Assembly: GCA_027919835.1 (NCBI GenBank)
Contig: JANVFP010000024.1
Coordinates: 124,001-188,000 of the forward strand
DNA: 64,000 bases
Reading direction: 5' to 3'
From: Lentinula raphanica
Taxonomy: Eukaryota; Basidiomycota; Agaricomycetes; Agaricales; Omphalotaceae
This document shows, piece by piece, positions 1 through 10,452 of this stretch. The notes beneath the pieces were generated by a model. It ran no database searches, was not told the origin of the DNA, and saw only the letters and a list, made by a program, of their open reading frames with translations. A program made the position numbers and the translations under genes. Position 1 is the stretch's first letter. Every line of letters begins with the position of its first letter.

Positions 1-593
1 TTCAACGAAGCCGTGGAGTCAACAGACTATATTATTCTGCGAGAATGGCCTTCCGCAAAAAAATCAATTGACTATCGGAATACGTGTGCTCTAAGCACAA
101 GTGTCAGATAATAGTTTTAGAAACGATAAAAGTTGCAGACCAGATGAGTGTACGAGTTCAAGGAATGAAATTGTCGTTGTTTGGTGAGATCTCAATTGGT
201 AAACGGAGAATTTCCCATCACATGCTCACTATCAGAAGCGTGTGAATTTGATGCGATGTGGTGGGTTGGGCACTTGCCAAACACTCAGTATAGCGCACGA
301 CAGTGTTCATTCTTTGTAGTATGAAATAATCATGCTGGCAAAGCAGTTCCAGCCAAAAAATCAGCCAAAATAGTGCAAGGCGCGCAGAGCTTCCTAATTC
401 GGCCTCGTATGTACAGCTTTGACCTATGACATCAACTAATCCAGTCTCCAATCCTGGCTATTTACTTGCTCCTATGACGGAGCTATGACGTTGTTGAGCC
501 AAGTAGTATATAGGCTGGGCACATCAATTTGCATCCGCACAGAGTCTCGCTACTACCCATCTTTAAAGATTTACCTACACCATCATCATTATC
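1..593. other. Intergenic region and promoter of the CsbD-like gene
   Basis: No convincing gene is seen. The end nearest the next gene carries a TATA-like box (see 507-512). Reading frames on either strand are short and lack family resemblance or plausible splice partners. Confidence 0.5.
507..512 (+). promoter_or_regulatory. TATA-like box of the 594 gene
   Basis: TATATA lies about 82 bp upstream of the ATG at 594, a plausible distance for a fungal core promoter with a short 5' UTR. Assignment is from position and sequence only. Confidence 0.4.
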
Positions 594-1150
594 ATGTCCA
601 ACTTTAACGATTTTTCTGCCACCGAAGCTACCCGCCCTACACACCACGTCCATGGCTCTAACGATCCTCTTCCTGGCGCGAAACGAGGCGTCAATGCCGT
701 CGACTACAGCGCCGAGACGATGGAACGTACACCCAGTACCTGGAATGAGAGAACAGAAGAGCAATTCGCTCGAGAGCAGCCTGGGTTGATGGGTTCGTCA
801 GAGCACGGGCATCATGGCAGCCACCACGAGAGCCATCATGACCAATATGAAGGGAGAAATGCCTTCACAGAACAACGACCGATGGATGTCCAGCCGACAT
901 CAGCAGGTGGTGTAGCTGTCGGTGGAAATTCAGATCTGCCTGAGGGCAAAGCATCTACGATGGATAAGGTGGTTGGCAAGACCCAAAAGGTTTGTCGGGA
1001 TCTTTGATCGATTACCGTGTTTTATCTGATCGCGTTCATTAGGTCATTGGCAAAGCGACCCACAAACCTGAAATGCATGAGAAGGGAGAGCTAAGAGAGA
1101 GTGGGGGCAAAGCTGCAGTTCGCGGCGAGGCTAGAGCACCACACGATTAA
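594..1150 (+). CDS. Small hydrophilic CsbD-like protein
   Basis: Two exons, 594-989 and 1043-1150, joined across a 53 bp GT-AG intron, give 167 residues. The protein is very hydrophilic. It has a His-rich middle (repeated HHGSHHESHH around residues 75-85) and a C-terminal stretch of the type GKATHKPEMHEKGE, followed by SGGKAA. That tail resembles the Lys/Gly/Glu repeats of CsbD-like stress proteins and a set of short uncharacterised basidiomycete proteins. There is no signal peptide or membrane segment. A role in stress tolerance is inferred from the resemblance, not shown. A TATA-like box lies 82 bp upstream of the ATG. Confidence 0.75.
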
Positions 1151-1238
1151 ATGGAAGAAGGGGACAAGCTATAATAATTGTTTGTGTACTTATACTTCTC
1201 TAGTGTATCAATAGGAACAATTCCTCTCTACCTTTCCT

Positions 1239-2997
1239 CTAGAGATGGTAAGAGTCCTTCCCAGCCCAGGGAGCTCTCATGGTCCATACTTTTGCACATC
1301 CAGAATCGAGCTTCTGGGAGCCCGGTTGATCCCAGCTAATCCAAGGATTTGGATTTTCGGCTGTCGGATTCCTGAACTTCAACGATGCATTCTAGGAAAA
1401 AAGTCAGGATCGATCGAGAGAATGAACGAACGGACAAAGGTGAACTGACCAAGCCCAAACTGAGATGAATACCAGCCGCATCCGCTTTATACTCATCCAA
1501 CTTTTCCGCTGCACCAGATGTCCGTGTCTGAAGTATTTTCTCTATGTTGCGCGAAACGACACCGGCCTGAACGACAGCCGGTCTCGCAGCCTTATGTGCA
1601 CCAGTGTCCGCTACATCTCCCAATGCAAACACATTGGTAATTCCAGGCGCATCGATTTGTAACGTGGGCTTGACACGAATGAACCCGTACTTGTCGATTG
1701 CGGAGGGGGCCAGGGTTTTGAGAGGCTCAGAAAGTGGGACAGCGCCAGTGCAGAGCATCTGTTGGGCCGTGACTACCTATGCGAATTGGATATAAAAAGA
1801 AGACATACCACAAAATCCCCGCGTATACTTCCACCACCTACCAGTTCGATGTCGAATTCTTCGTCAGTCGTGTTCAAGGGGAACCCGCCTTCTGGGATGA
1901 CTACACGTTTGCCCAGTACCACGTCGATACCAAGTTCTTTGCATCTTTTTAAAGTGATTTCGTGCAAGCCTTCGTGGAATCGATTGAGCAGATGTGGGCG
2001 AGAATGAACGACGGTGACGTGTTTTAATTGAGTAGGTTCGTATGTCTTGAGGTCAGTGGCCAGTTCTAAGATACGTTTCAATCGTCAACAAAATCGAGAT
2101 ATGATATCGGGTTCAGACTCACGTATACCGTATGCGCCACCACCTACAACCACGATGTTCTTCGCCCTGTTCACGTTCTCTTGTAAAGATTTACTGATTT
2201 CAATCCCAGTCTTCTTGTCCTGTCCTATCAAGCCATCTGGACCGGGACGTCCAGTTCCTGTTGCTAGCACAAGGAATTCATAGGGAATAGAGTCTTTGCC
2301 GTTCCCTAGGATGACTTTGTCCGGGAGGATAGAGGTAGCGACTTCGTGTACGATATGGATAGAGTCAGACGGAACTGGTGTGTATCCTTCTTCTGCTTCA
2401 GTCGTAGACGAGGTTACGGCATTGACAGATGCAAAGAATGCTGAGGCATCAGTTGAATCGGGCTTGGTGTATGGGATGAAGGCTTTATGTTCGAATCCTG
2501 GCACAACGGGAATCCGAGGAAAAGCGAAGAGGTGCTATACGAGGAACGGTAATGAGTATATGCTGGACAATGCATATAGATGAGCATTTACACACCCTGA
2601 AATGCGAGTTCTTCTCGATGAGGATGACATTGTGAGTTTTGTAGACCTTGGGAGTGATTTCATCGACAGCTTTGTTGCCTGTTGTGGAAGTTAAGCGCAA
2701 CTTGATACACCAGATGGATGAGGAAAGCGCACGTACCGACATAACTTCCACCAATGATCACTACATTTGGCTTATCGTTCTTCGTGAAGGCCATATCAAC
2801 GTCTTGAGGGGGGACAGGACGTGTTTGTGAGAATCGTCGTAGAGCCTGGTGATAATTAGGAATAGGAGTTCGGCAGGTACCAACACGGCTGCCTGCAAGA
2901 TACGAGACTCGCAGAATTTTGAAAGATGCTGCCTGTTGTGAGAGGACGGGTAGAGGTTGAGTATTGGTTAATAGAAGCAGATGAAGATTCTGACCAT
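1239..2997 (-). CDS. AIF/AMID-type FAD-dependent NAD(P)H oxidoreductase
   Basis: Predicted exons (minus strand) are 2995-2997, 2737-2932, 2596-2678, 2123-2534, 1809-2065, 1450-1758 and 1239-1391; together they keep one frame and give 470 residues. The protein has an N-terminal Rossmann motif (VVIIGGSYVG), a second dinucleotide-binding glycine motif (VVVGGGAYGIQLA), an ATG-type motif (LVLATGTGRPGP) and the FAD-binding ALGDVAD motif near the C terminus. This order is typical of apoptosis-inducing-factor-like/AMID (FSP1-type) oxidoreductases, which reduce quinones with NAD(P)H. The predicted N terminus is rich in Arg, Ser and Ala (…ALRRFSQTRP) and would serve as a mitochondrial presequence. The first exon would be the ATG alone. 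If that is wrong, the next ATG is at 2794, giving a shorter cytosolic form. Confidence 0.85.
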
Positions 2998-3597
2998 CTT
3001 ATATGGCGTCCACCTTATTAAGTTCCGATTCTGATGAGGGGGATTTGAGGCATTTCGCAGTCAACCGCGAAGGTCGCTTTGAACTGTGCCAATTGAAAAC
3101 CAGCGAGCTTGTTACGAGGAAAACGTATTCGATCGGCAACTCCTTTGTAATCTTATCAGATATCGTCCAATCTGGCTTACGCATTTTATCCGCTATCTTC
3201 ACCTCCAGCATTCATTCGTCTCTGCCACCTTTCGATTTAGCTTTGAAGGTTTGAAGGGGCTGTCATAAGCATTTCTATACTTATACATACTGTATCACCG
3301 AGTGTCAAGTGAGGGTCTCTTCGATACTTGTCCACCGGCTCCATGCACTCTTGACTGCGGTCTTTCCTAAATTCCTCACGTCCGTCTATCACCATTCTTC
3401 AGTCAGCAATACCAATTTGAGAGCTTGGACACCCTGTGGACACCAGAGGATATCCTTAAAGGGTGGGTCAAGCGCTCAAGCTTGAGGAAGATCATAGCGC
3501 GGAACAATTCTGAAGCCAAGGTCGACAAAAGAATAGTCTATATTTCCATACGCGACCTGCTACTACCTACAGCCTCCAACTTGTTGAATCCTTCCTT
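2998..3597. other. Intergenic, no convincing gene
   Basis: Short open frames start at 3003 and 3086 on the plus strand and at 3211 on the minus strand. None shows a known domain, a good splice partner or a plausible composition. The part next to 2997 probably contains the promoter of the AIF-like gene. Confidence 0.5.
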
Positions 3598-4147
3598 TCA
3601 GTGATGATGTGCCTCAGGCTTAGGCAGATCCTGCTCAAGGAAACTGAGGTACGCGTCGGCTCCGCTGACGGTTTCTTCGCCGCCCGAGGACTGTGGGGCG
3701 GGCTGAGAGGTTGAGACAGGTTCTGAAGCGTCGTACGCAGCGAGTTCGGAGGCAATATCGGAAGGAACAGTGGGGGCTTTTGGTGCTGCTGGCGCGGAAT
3801 AGGTTTTGACGACACCAACGTGAGCATCCTTAGCCTATGAATTCCAGCTGTGAGCTTCTCAAGAAAGATATACAAGAGCTGTAATGAACTGACAGCTGGT
3901 GGTGCCTTGTATCCTTTTATTTCCTTGAGATAGAGGTCTTGAACCAGGTCTGTAGGGACATTCGGAATGAAAAGTGTTACGGCCGGGTGAATCGTGTAAT
4001 TCTACCTTTTCGCGCAGCGACAGAGGTTGCGAAGAAGCGACGGCGAGATGCATTCTGAGCCTATAAGTTAGAGCGTCAGCACAAAGAATCAAAACATGCA
4101 AGTGAAGTAGTTACAGCGTTCGCAGTCCGTCTAAGGATGGTCGACAT
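3598..4147 (-). CDS. ATP14: Mitochondrial F1Fo-ATP synthase subunit h
   Basis: Four exons (4115-4147, 4006-4060, 3894-3949, 3598-3834) give 126 residues. The N terminus (MSTILRRTANA, then ASRRRFFATSVAARK) is a typical mitochondrial presequence. The mature part begins DLVQDLYLKEIKGYKAPP, which matches the fungal subunit h family. The C terminus is acidic and short (SFLEQDLPKPEAHHH). Subunit h belongs to the peripheral stalk of the ATP synthase in the inner membrane. All four exons are small and the introns are 54-59 bp. The start codon lies 107 bp from that of the divergently transcribed F1-ATPase inhibitor gene, so the two probably share a promoter. Confidence 0.9.
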
Positions 4148-4254
4148 GATTATGATGGTGGTGAAGAACGAAGCGTAGGTTAGGGTTACGGTTGAAATCG
4201 TGCCGCAAATTTCGGCTCGTTCGTCACGGTCTCTAGACTCTACCATTTACCACC
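4148..4254. promoter_or_regulatory. Shared bidirectional promoter, ATP14 / INH1
   Basis: Only 107 bp separate two divergent start codons whose products act on the same enzyme, so both core promoters must lie here or overlap the 5' UTRs. No single binding motif was identified. Confidence 0.6.
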
Positions 4255-4721
4255 ATGTTTTCCCGTCTTGCTGTTCGTCGTGCACCTAGACTATCGACTA
4301 TGTCTGTCCGATATACTTCTAGTTTGAAGGAAGGCACAGTAGCTCAGTCAAAAGGATTCAAGTTCGTTGTTCCTACATTATGCTCAAACAAAGATGTTGA
4401 ACTAATTGTCGTTCTATTTACAGGGAAAGAGAAAGTGCTGTTGAAAGTGTGTAGCAAGAGGCACGAAGCATGTTTCAGGCTGCTGAACTTATGACCTATA
4501 GGTGAATATGTGCATAAGCAAGAGCAGGCTTATCTTAAGAAGCTGAAGGCAGAGGTATGAGCTATTCAACGATGTTCAATGATCAATCATTTCTTACCTT
4601 TCCCCTCAGATCGAATTAAAAAAGATCGAGCTCGTAAGTTCTGAAACACCCAGGAGTACATGATGCTCATCCTTTACAGGAGAAGTTGGAGAAAGAGCAT
4701 GCAGAGGCGGAGAAGAAGTAA
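4255..4721 (+). CDS. INH1: Mitochondrial F1-ATPase inhibitor (IF1 family)
   Basis: Five exons (4255-4361, 4424-4446, 4502-4554, 4610-4633, 4680-4721) give 82 residues. The first about 25 residues form a presequence (MFSRLAVRRAPRLSTMSVRYTS). Then comes GFKERESAVESEYVHKQEQ, which matches the inhibitory helix of IF1/Inh1, followed by a Lys/Glu-rich coiled coil (LKKLKAEIELKKIELEKLEK). IF1 proteins bind the F1 head and block ATP hydrolysis when the membrane potential collapses. Exons 2 and 4 are only 23 and 24 bp. The length matches the family. Confidence 0.88.
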
Positions 4722-5096
4722 AGTCCCATCAATCAATTCATGGTATGTGTTCATATCCATGCACATTTAAGGTATTCGTCCTCATGCACTCAGTATTACA
4801 GCTGTTTTCTAGGCTGTAGCAATCAATTCACTTCGTTCATAACAATGCACTAGTGACTTTCAATCCCTTTTTGTGTGAACGAGAGAGAGAAGAACAGCAA
4901 AGATATTCATGGCTGTTCGACGAGGCCCGACTACGTTTTTGTTCGGGTTATGAACTTAGAACCAGCTTTTTGCATCGAGTTCAGACCAGAAGCATAACCT
5001 CAAACGTACAGTTCATGAGCTATGAACCAAGGTTGGGTATTTAGGGACCTCGTATGGAATGCAAATCCTCCATGTGTCTGACATATATTCCCTTCT
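4722..5096. other. Intergenic, no gene seen
   Basis: Contains the INH1 3' UTR. The open frames here (4853-5044, 5054 onward) have no recognisable features. Confidence 0.5.
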
Positions 5097-5679
5097 ATGA
5101 CTTGCTACTCAATATTCTACGCAGCGGCCTGCTACAGCATGATGATCCTAAGCCAAATCGTCCCAAACAGGCTAGTCCTGATAGCGTCAACCACCCTGGC
5201 CGTTGGATCTATTCTTTTGCACCTCATATACTGCAACATGCCAATCATGAACGACGGTCTTCAACGGCTTGGAAGAAGTATCACAATCTTGGAAGAAAAC
5301 ATGCCGATATATAGCGATGAAAACCAAAACTTTAACCAACTGAACAGGTCTGTGCTCCTTTTTGAATACAAGTACGTTCGTGTTGAAGAAATCTACTGTT
5401 TACAGGATTCGAAGACAACAGTCGTTGCTCAACGCTCGCAGTGACATTCTGCGAAGTACTGATTGTTGGTTCTTTCGGTATCTCTCGTTATGGTTGCTTT
5501 TTCGACAAGTCATAGATGTATGGTACCAAGTTTCTGCTCTGCAACATAGAATGCTTGTGAGTATTTGTGGTTTCATATCACAGATGGTTCTCATTGAAGA
5601 ATATAGAGAGATATGGAAGATCAATATGCAAAAGAGCTCTCATGCACGAAGGTGTAATAACATGATACAACAAGAGTAA
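5097..5679 (+). CDS. Small predicted membrane protein, unknown
   Basis: Two exons, 5097-5347 and 5406-5679, separated by a 58 bp GT-AG intron ending in TTTACAG, give 174 residues in one frame. The N-terminal half carries a hydrophobic stretch of about 30 residues (residues 3-47, rich in Leu, Ile, Ala and Ser). A second one occurs near residues 100-145. Between them is a polar, helix-prone part. I recognise no family. The clean intron that rescues the frame argues for a real gene, but the exact start is uncertain and an upstream exon is possible. Confidence 0.45.
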
Positions 5680-5761
5680 TTATCTGGCAGTCTCTTCGAC
5701 TCGTCGTATCCACCATCTTTAATTGAATAGATTGTCTACTATCCAGTACACACTGTAATTC

Positions 5762-7935
5762 TCACTTCGGTCTATGTAGTGACTCATGTCCTTCCTTTGC
5801 AACTTCTCCTGGTGCTGTATAAGTACAATCATCCAGTTTTCGTGTTTGAATTCTGGGCCTGTCAGACAGTCTCCGTGTAAAAGAGTGCCATCGCCGCTCC
5901 CAAGGTTGTTCCGTCCTGACTTCTATCCTCGTACCCGAGCCAAATTCCTTTCTCACTGATGATTTATCTCCTGCCAAATTAGCAGTAGGAGCATCATTCC
6001 CCTCCTCGGACAGTTTGATTAGAAGTTCTATAGGCACAGGACATTCGATTGGGTAAGAAACTTCCGACTCGTTTGAGTTTGGGAAAATCTCAGCAAACGC
6101 CTTTCTGAATTTCTTGTTAGAAGAGGCCTTGAACAGTCCCATCCATACCAGCGGTGGTACGTATACGGAAATGGGAATGTCAGCCTTGTAGTTATCCACT
6201 AGCCAGGATAAACCTTCGGATGGTCTGAGGGTTCCGTCATGAAGACCACTAGGCTTAAAATCAATCGGGGTGTCTGAAGCGCAAAAAGCTAGAACTAGAT
6301 TGATATCCGAAGGGGTCAAAAGACTCCCGACGTGCTTTTCCTTCCACTGTCCGACCTCCATGAACTTGAGCATGGAACCAGATAAATGGATCATCGAGCG
6401 GAACACAACCTCCCAAGGAGCTTGTATGTTGCGCAGGACATGGCCAATGAGATCGGAATAAGTCTCACACCCATACAGGACCCGCAATGCTTCATGAGTA
6501 CATAATTTGTTCGACATCCTAGGCGTGAAGGCTCCTAGGCTACAAAGTAGGATCTCCTTCGCAGACACGTTTGACGTAGACTCTCCGAGCCACCAGAGTG
6601 CGTTGAGTATCAGATCCTGATGGTCTTCTTCGATTCGACAAGCTGCACGGCGCTCAACATCTCTGAGCACATTGAAGTGGCCAGTACGGCTTTGAGGTAG
6701 CCATTTGAGGTGCCATGGAAGTCGGAACCGCTGGTAGGCCACGCGAGGGATCTGAGAGATATAGTAAAGTAGGTCGGAGAATGTGGTTTTGTAGGGGCAT
6801 TGGACAATACAGAGAGGTAGAGCACTGGCAGCTAGGTAGAGAAGGACGATACTGGCTGTGAGAGCACCAGTCACATACGCAATTGCAACATTCAAGGGGG
6901 CAAGGAAGACGACTAGGCCGATGAGGAAGAGAACGAGTGAAAGATGTAAGAGGACAGGGAGGGTGCCTATGATCGCTTGAACTTTCCATACTTTCAGACC
7001 ATCGAACCGAAACTGACGGATAAAAGTACGTTCCCGAGGTGTACCGGTGACAATCGACATGTATTGACGCAGCCATTGTTTGGCTAGGACAGCGAACAGC
7101 GCGACGGATAATGCAATGGTGAGACTCGTGAACCATAGCCCGTTCACCCATATATCTCCGACATCAGGAGAGAACGTCGTGTCGGTGGTAGGGATCTGGG
7201 AGACGGTAGAACTGTTTCCACTCGCACGGAGGATGGTGGAAATCTCGCCCAGGTAAGAGGCGGAGAGTGATCCATAGTCCGTTGATAGCGCTTGCGAAGT
7301 CTGTGCTACAAAAGTCGTGACAACGGCTGAAAAGAGACCAGCCTAAATCCAACTGGCACTGAGAACGGATTTTCGTGAGCAAGAGCCAATTGACGTACGA
7401 AGACCAACAGAATATCGAGGCTATCTCCCAGTTCACCAATCATATCATTGTCAAACGCGGTTGCCTCGTCAAGATACACCCACCATACCCGGGCTTCTGG
7501 ATCGTGCTCGTAATACCGGCGGTCTCCTGGGTACTTCTGACGATAATCGTAGTTTGCTTTAGGAATCAGGCTCGAGGTTCAGCGCTGATAACCACATCCG
7601 AGCAAGCAATACGAATCCTTACCAGCTACGGGATTCGTACGCTGAATATGCTCCTTCTTCATGCCAAAGCGCCTGGGCAAACTGGGTTTCGTTGACTTAT
7701 CAGGTTGATCACTTTCTTCTGCTCCTTGGACGTCTTGCTCTGTCACTTCTCGTTCATCCTCCGAGTTGTAGCCAGGCTGTTCGGTAAGAGGAACAGCCTT
7801 AGGGGCCTCGGTTTCCTCGTGTTTCTTGTAACTTTTGCGTAGGTCATCACGCATATCGCGCATGAGTTCAAGCATGTCGTGCAAGAGGACTTGAGAATTC
7901 GCAAAGTCATTTTCACGATTTGCTGTGGAGGACAT
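5762..7935 (-). CDS. DUF6535 membrane protein
   Basis: Three exons (7623-7935, 7399-7556, 5762-7342) give 683 residues. The N-terminal 100 residues are charged and probably disordered. The conserved DUF6535 part starts at YDYRQKYPGDRRYYEHDPEARVWW-like sequence, and is followed by a first helix pair around SLDILLVFAGLFSAVVTTFV. A further helix (GLWFTSLTIALSVALFAVLAKQWL) and two hydrophobic helices (LPVLLHLSLVLFLIGLVVF and VTGALTASIVLLYLAASALP) follow. The rest is a long soluble, probably helical C-terminal region. The family is expanded in Agaricomycetes and has no known biochemical role. The product is probably an integral membrane protein. Confidence 0.85.
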
Positions 7936-8459
7936 GGTTGCTCGATGAGCAAGTAGGAAAGAGAGGGATTGGATAGGCGACTTACTGGAGAGTTGAAAAG
8001 ATGGTTACTTCTTCTGGTCTCTCCAGTTGAAGTTCATCAGATTCGCGCCCGTACTTATGCGACGTTTCAGCTTGCCAATTCGGAAATTCCAGTAGGCTCC
8101 GACTCCGACTCGGAGCTTAGTAGGGCTGTACTTACTGTAATACTTCAGCTCGAGTCACCACTTAGTAAGTAGCATACGCCGCCTCCGCGATGATAATACT
8201 TGTGTAGAACACAATTCCAATTGAAAACGAGAAATTCCAAAAATACAACAGGGTATAAGCAAACCAGGGACTGTACTTACAGATTACAATTGGGTTGGTA
8301 GAGATACAGTAGTTAGTGGACTTTAACCGTCCAACAAAACAGAGGAAAACAAGATAGGTATAACAGGATAGATGATCTATATAGAGAAAATATCGGAGGT
8401 ATCCAGCCCAACACGAGAGTCATTCGAATGAGGTCGTCGTCGTCACTGGCCGACTCTGC
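7936..8459. other. Intergenic, promoter side of the DUF6535 gene
   Basis: No gene is seen. It contains a short TCCGACTCCGACTCGGA run near 8099-8115, similar in motif to the repeats at the right end of the window. Confidence 0.5.
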
Positions 8460-10157
8460 TCAAGCAAATCCACCAAAAAGCGCCTTTGCTTTCCCTTTGA
8501 AACCGACTTTCGAGGGCTTGATATCGTGAGGACCGGCAACCTCTGACTGCATATGAGCGTCTTTGGTCGACGAGGTGAACTCAGTGCAATCAGCAGGAGC
8601 AGAAACATCGCCAAAGCCTCCAGTAATCCGACCTGTAGCAGGAGAAACCGAAGGCACAAAGGAATCCTCGAAAGGATTCAACACGGTAGACACGGTAAGC
8701 ACCGCAGGAGAAGAATGCAACTTGAGCGGCGCAGGACGACGACGGATTCGTTTGTTAGTTCTATTCCGTCTCTGACGAGCCATAGCACCCGAGGCGGACG
8801 CTAAACTAGAATTCACAGCAGAGTTCATCGAGCTAGAGCCAGAACTCATATCGCTCTCGGGAATCCGAAGGAGATGCATAGCCCTCGCTGCATTATCGAT
8901 CTGAGTCGGTGTGATCATATGGTGAAGGGAAAGCGAGAGAGAGGGCGAGGATGGGATCGAAGATGACAACGATCCCCGTCGTTCGTCTAGTCGATCGAAT
9001 CCTGTCAGTCTGTGGGATTGAGGACTGGGATGACCGAAGAGGACCCATGTCCGACTTGGGCTACCTGGACTCCCGGGAGAAGCCGGAGGAAGAAGAGGCT
9101 GGTATTCCACAGCTTCTTCTGCGTCCCACCATATGGTGCCTTTCTCGTCGCGGTAGACAGCGCCCACGCCGACACCTGGAGGGGTTGTAGTGGAGCTTTT
9201 GGAGTATCCGGCGGGAGCTACCTCACGCGCTTGTTGCTGCATAACCCTCTTGGCATGCGTTTCGAGTGATCCGCCGCCCATGAACTGCATGAGGAGAAGC
9301 TCGTTGGAGAGTGTAGGCGGGAGAGGGACCGGAGGAGCTGCCGCCGCTGAGGCCTTTTTGGCTTTTTTGAACGTGGTTGTGGAAGGTGGAGGGGTAAGTA
9401 TGGGTTTGGGTTTAGAATGGGAGACAGGTATCTCTGTGTGCATCGCAGGTAACGGAGGGACGGGTATGGGGGGTTCACTAGAGGATAGAGGTTGTGTTGA
9501 AGATGAAGGTGGGGTAACGGCTTTCGAGGGGCTAGCAGGGGCAGCAACTGACTTGCCTCGTCTGCGATGGCCTTTCAGCATTCCTAATGATCTGAACCGC
9601 TTCAGACCTTTCACAGGCGTTGCGGAGTGTTCACGAGGAGTAGGTGGCACAGGAATCGTCTTGTCAGTGTTCGCAGGGAGTAAGAACGGAGACGGAGTAG
9701 AAGGTGTATGCGGCAAGCGCACGAAGATGGATGTGTAGCCATAGTGTGTCAAGTCAAAATCGGTGATTTTGGACGGACTAACGGGAGATGGGGAAGGAAT
9801 AGACTTGTGGCCTGCGGTAGTGGGGGTCTCTACGAGATGGAGGAAAGAAGATGAGCCAGATCGAGCACGGGTGTGTGTAATACTAGGACGACGGCGACTG
9901 ATCCCTCGGACAGCAGAGAGCGAGGGTCTGCGTGGCAGAGATGGACGACGGGGGACGACTCCGGGAGAACCAGGAGGAGGATGAAGGGGAGGTGAATTGG
10001 GTGCAGGAGATCCAGGTTGGACAGCGTTTGCCCAGTTGGCAATCGAAGAAAAAGTCGACGACCTGCGACGGATGACTAGAGGGGTAGAAGAGGCTGGGGG
10101 CACAGAAGGGCATAGCTTTGAATCGTTCATCGTGAAATAGAAGAAGACTGAGTTCAA
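8460..10157 (-). CDS. Ser/Pro-rich basidiomycete protein, unknown
   Basis: A single uninterrupted frame gives 565 residues from the ATG at 10157. The next ATG (MNDSKLCPSVPPASS) nine codons later is at least as good a start. The protein is dominated by Ser, Pro, Thr and Arg and is mostly disordered. One more ordered patch is DFDLTHYGYTSIFVRLPHTP around residues 135-155, which looks like the conserved core. Another is a segment with many small and basic residues near the C terminus (RQRRNRTNKRIRRRP), a possible nuclear localisation signal. Several RRPS-type sites could be kinase targets. I do not recognise a family with a known function. The opposite strand carries long antisense frames, an effect of codon composition. 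Confidence 0.7.
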   Translation of the reverse strand: MNSVFFYFTMNDSKLCPSVPPASSTPLVIRRRSSTFSSIANWANAVQPGSPAPNSPPLHPPPGSPGVVPRRPSLPRRPSLSAVRGISRRRPSITHTRARSGSSSFLHLVETPTTAGHKSIPSPSPVSPSKITDFDLTHYGYTSIFVRLPHTPSTPSPFLLPANTDKTIPVPPTPREHSATPVKGLKRFRSLGMLKGHRRRGKSVAAPASPSKAVTPPSSSTQPLSSSEPPIPVPPLPAMHTEIPVSHSKPKPILTPPPSTTTFKKAKKASAAAAPPVPLPPTLSNELLLMQFMGGGSLETHAKRVMQQQAREVAPAGYSKSSTTTPPGVGVGAVYRDEKGTIWWDAEEAVEYQPLLPPASPGSPGSPSRTWVLFGHPSPQSHRLTGFDRLDERRGSLSSSIPSSPSLSLSLHHMITPTQIDNAARAMHLLRIPESDMSSGSSSMNSAVNSSLASASGAMARQRRNRTNKRIRRRPAPLKLHSSPAVLTVSTVLNPFEDSFVPSVSPATGRITGGFGDVSAPADCTEFTSSTKDAHMQSEVAGPHDIKPSKVGFKGKAKALFGGFA

Positions 10158-10452
10158 ATGAAGATTAGTGTTGAAATAGGATAGAGAGAACTAGATGCGT
10201 ACAGAAGACGTGTTAAGACGTTAAGAGAATAGAAAACAGAATGAGTAGCACTGCAGACTCAAGCTTGATGGGGCCATTAGGGCGGAAGGGCCAAGCATTA
10301 TAAGCGTCGAAGAACAAAAGAGATTTGGGATTATTGTCCGGGCGCTAATAATCAGGATCTCGTTCCGAACTTTTTGTGCCCATTTTAGGAAACTTACGTA
10401 ATACGGCGGCTAAATTCAAACATGCTTTGGTTGACTTTGTACACAAACCCCT
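10158..10452. promoter_or_regulatory. Divergent promoter region
   Basis: This gap of 295 bp separates two divergent disordered-protein genes and must contain both promoters. No clear TATA box was seen. Confidence 0.45.

Noticed and set aside
3003..3254. 83-codon open frame divergent from the AIF-like gene
   Set aside because: No conserved features; overlaps other equally short frames.
9190..9738. 182-codon plus-strand open frame
   Set aside because: It is antisense to the Ser/Pro-rich gene at 8460-10157, Gly-rich by codon mirroring, with no domain.
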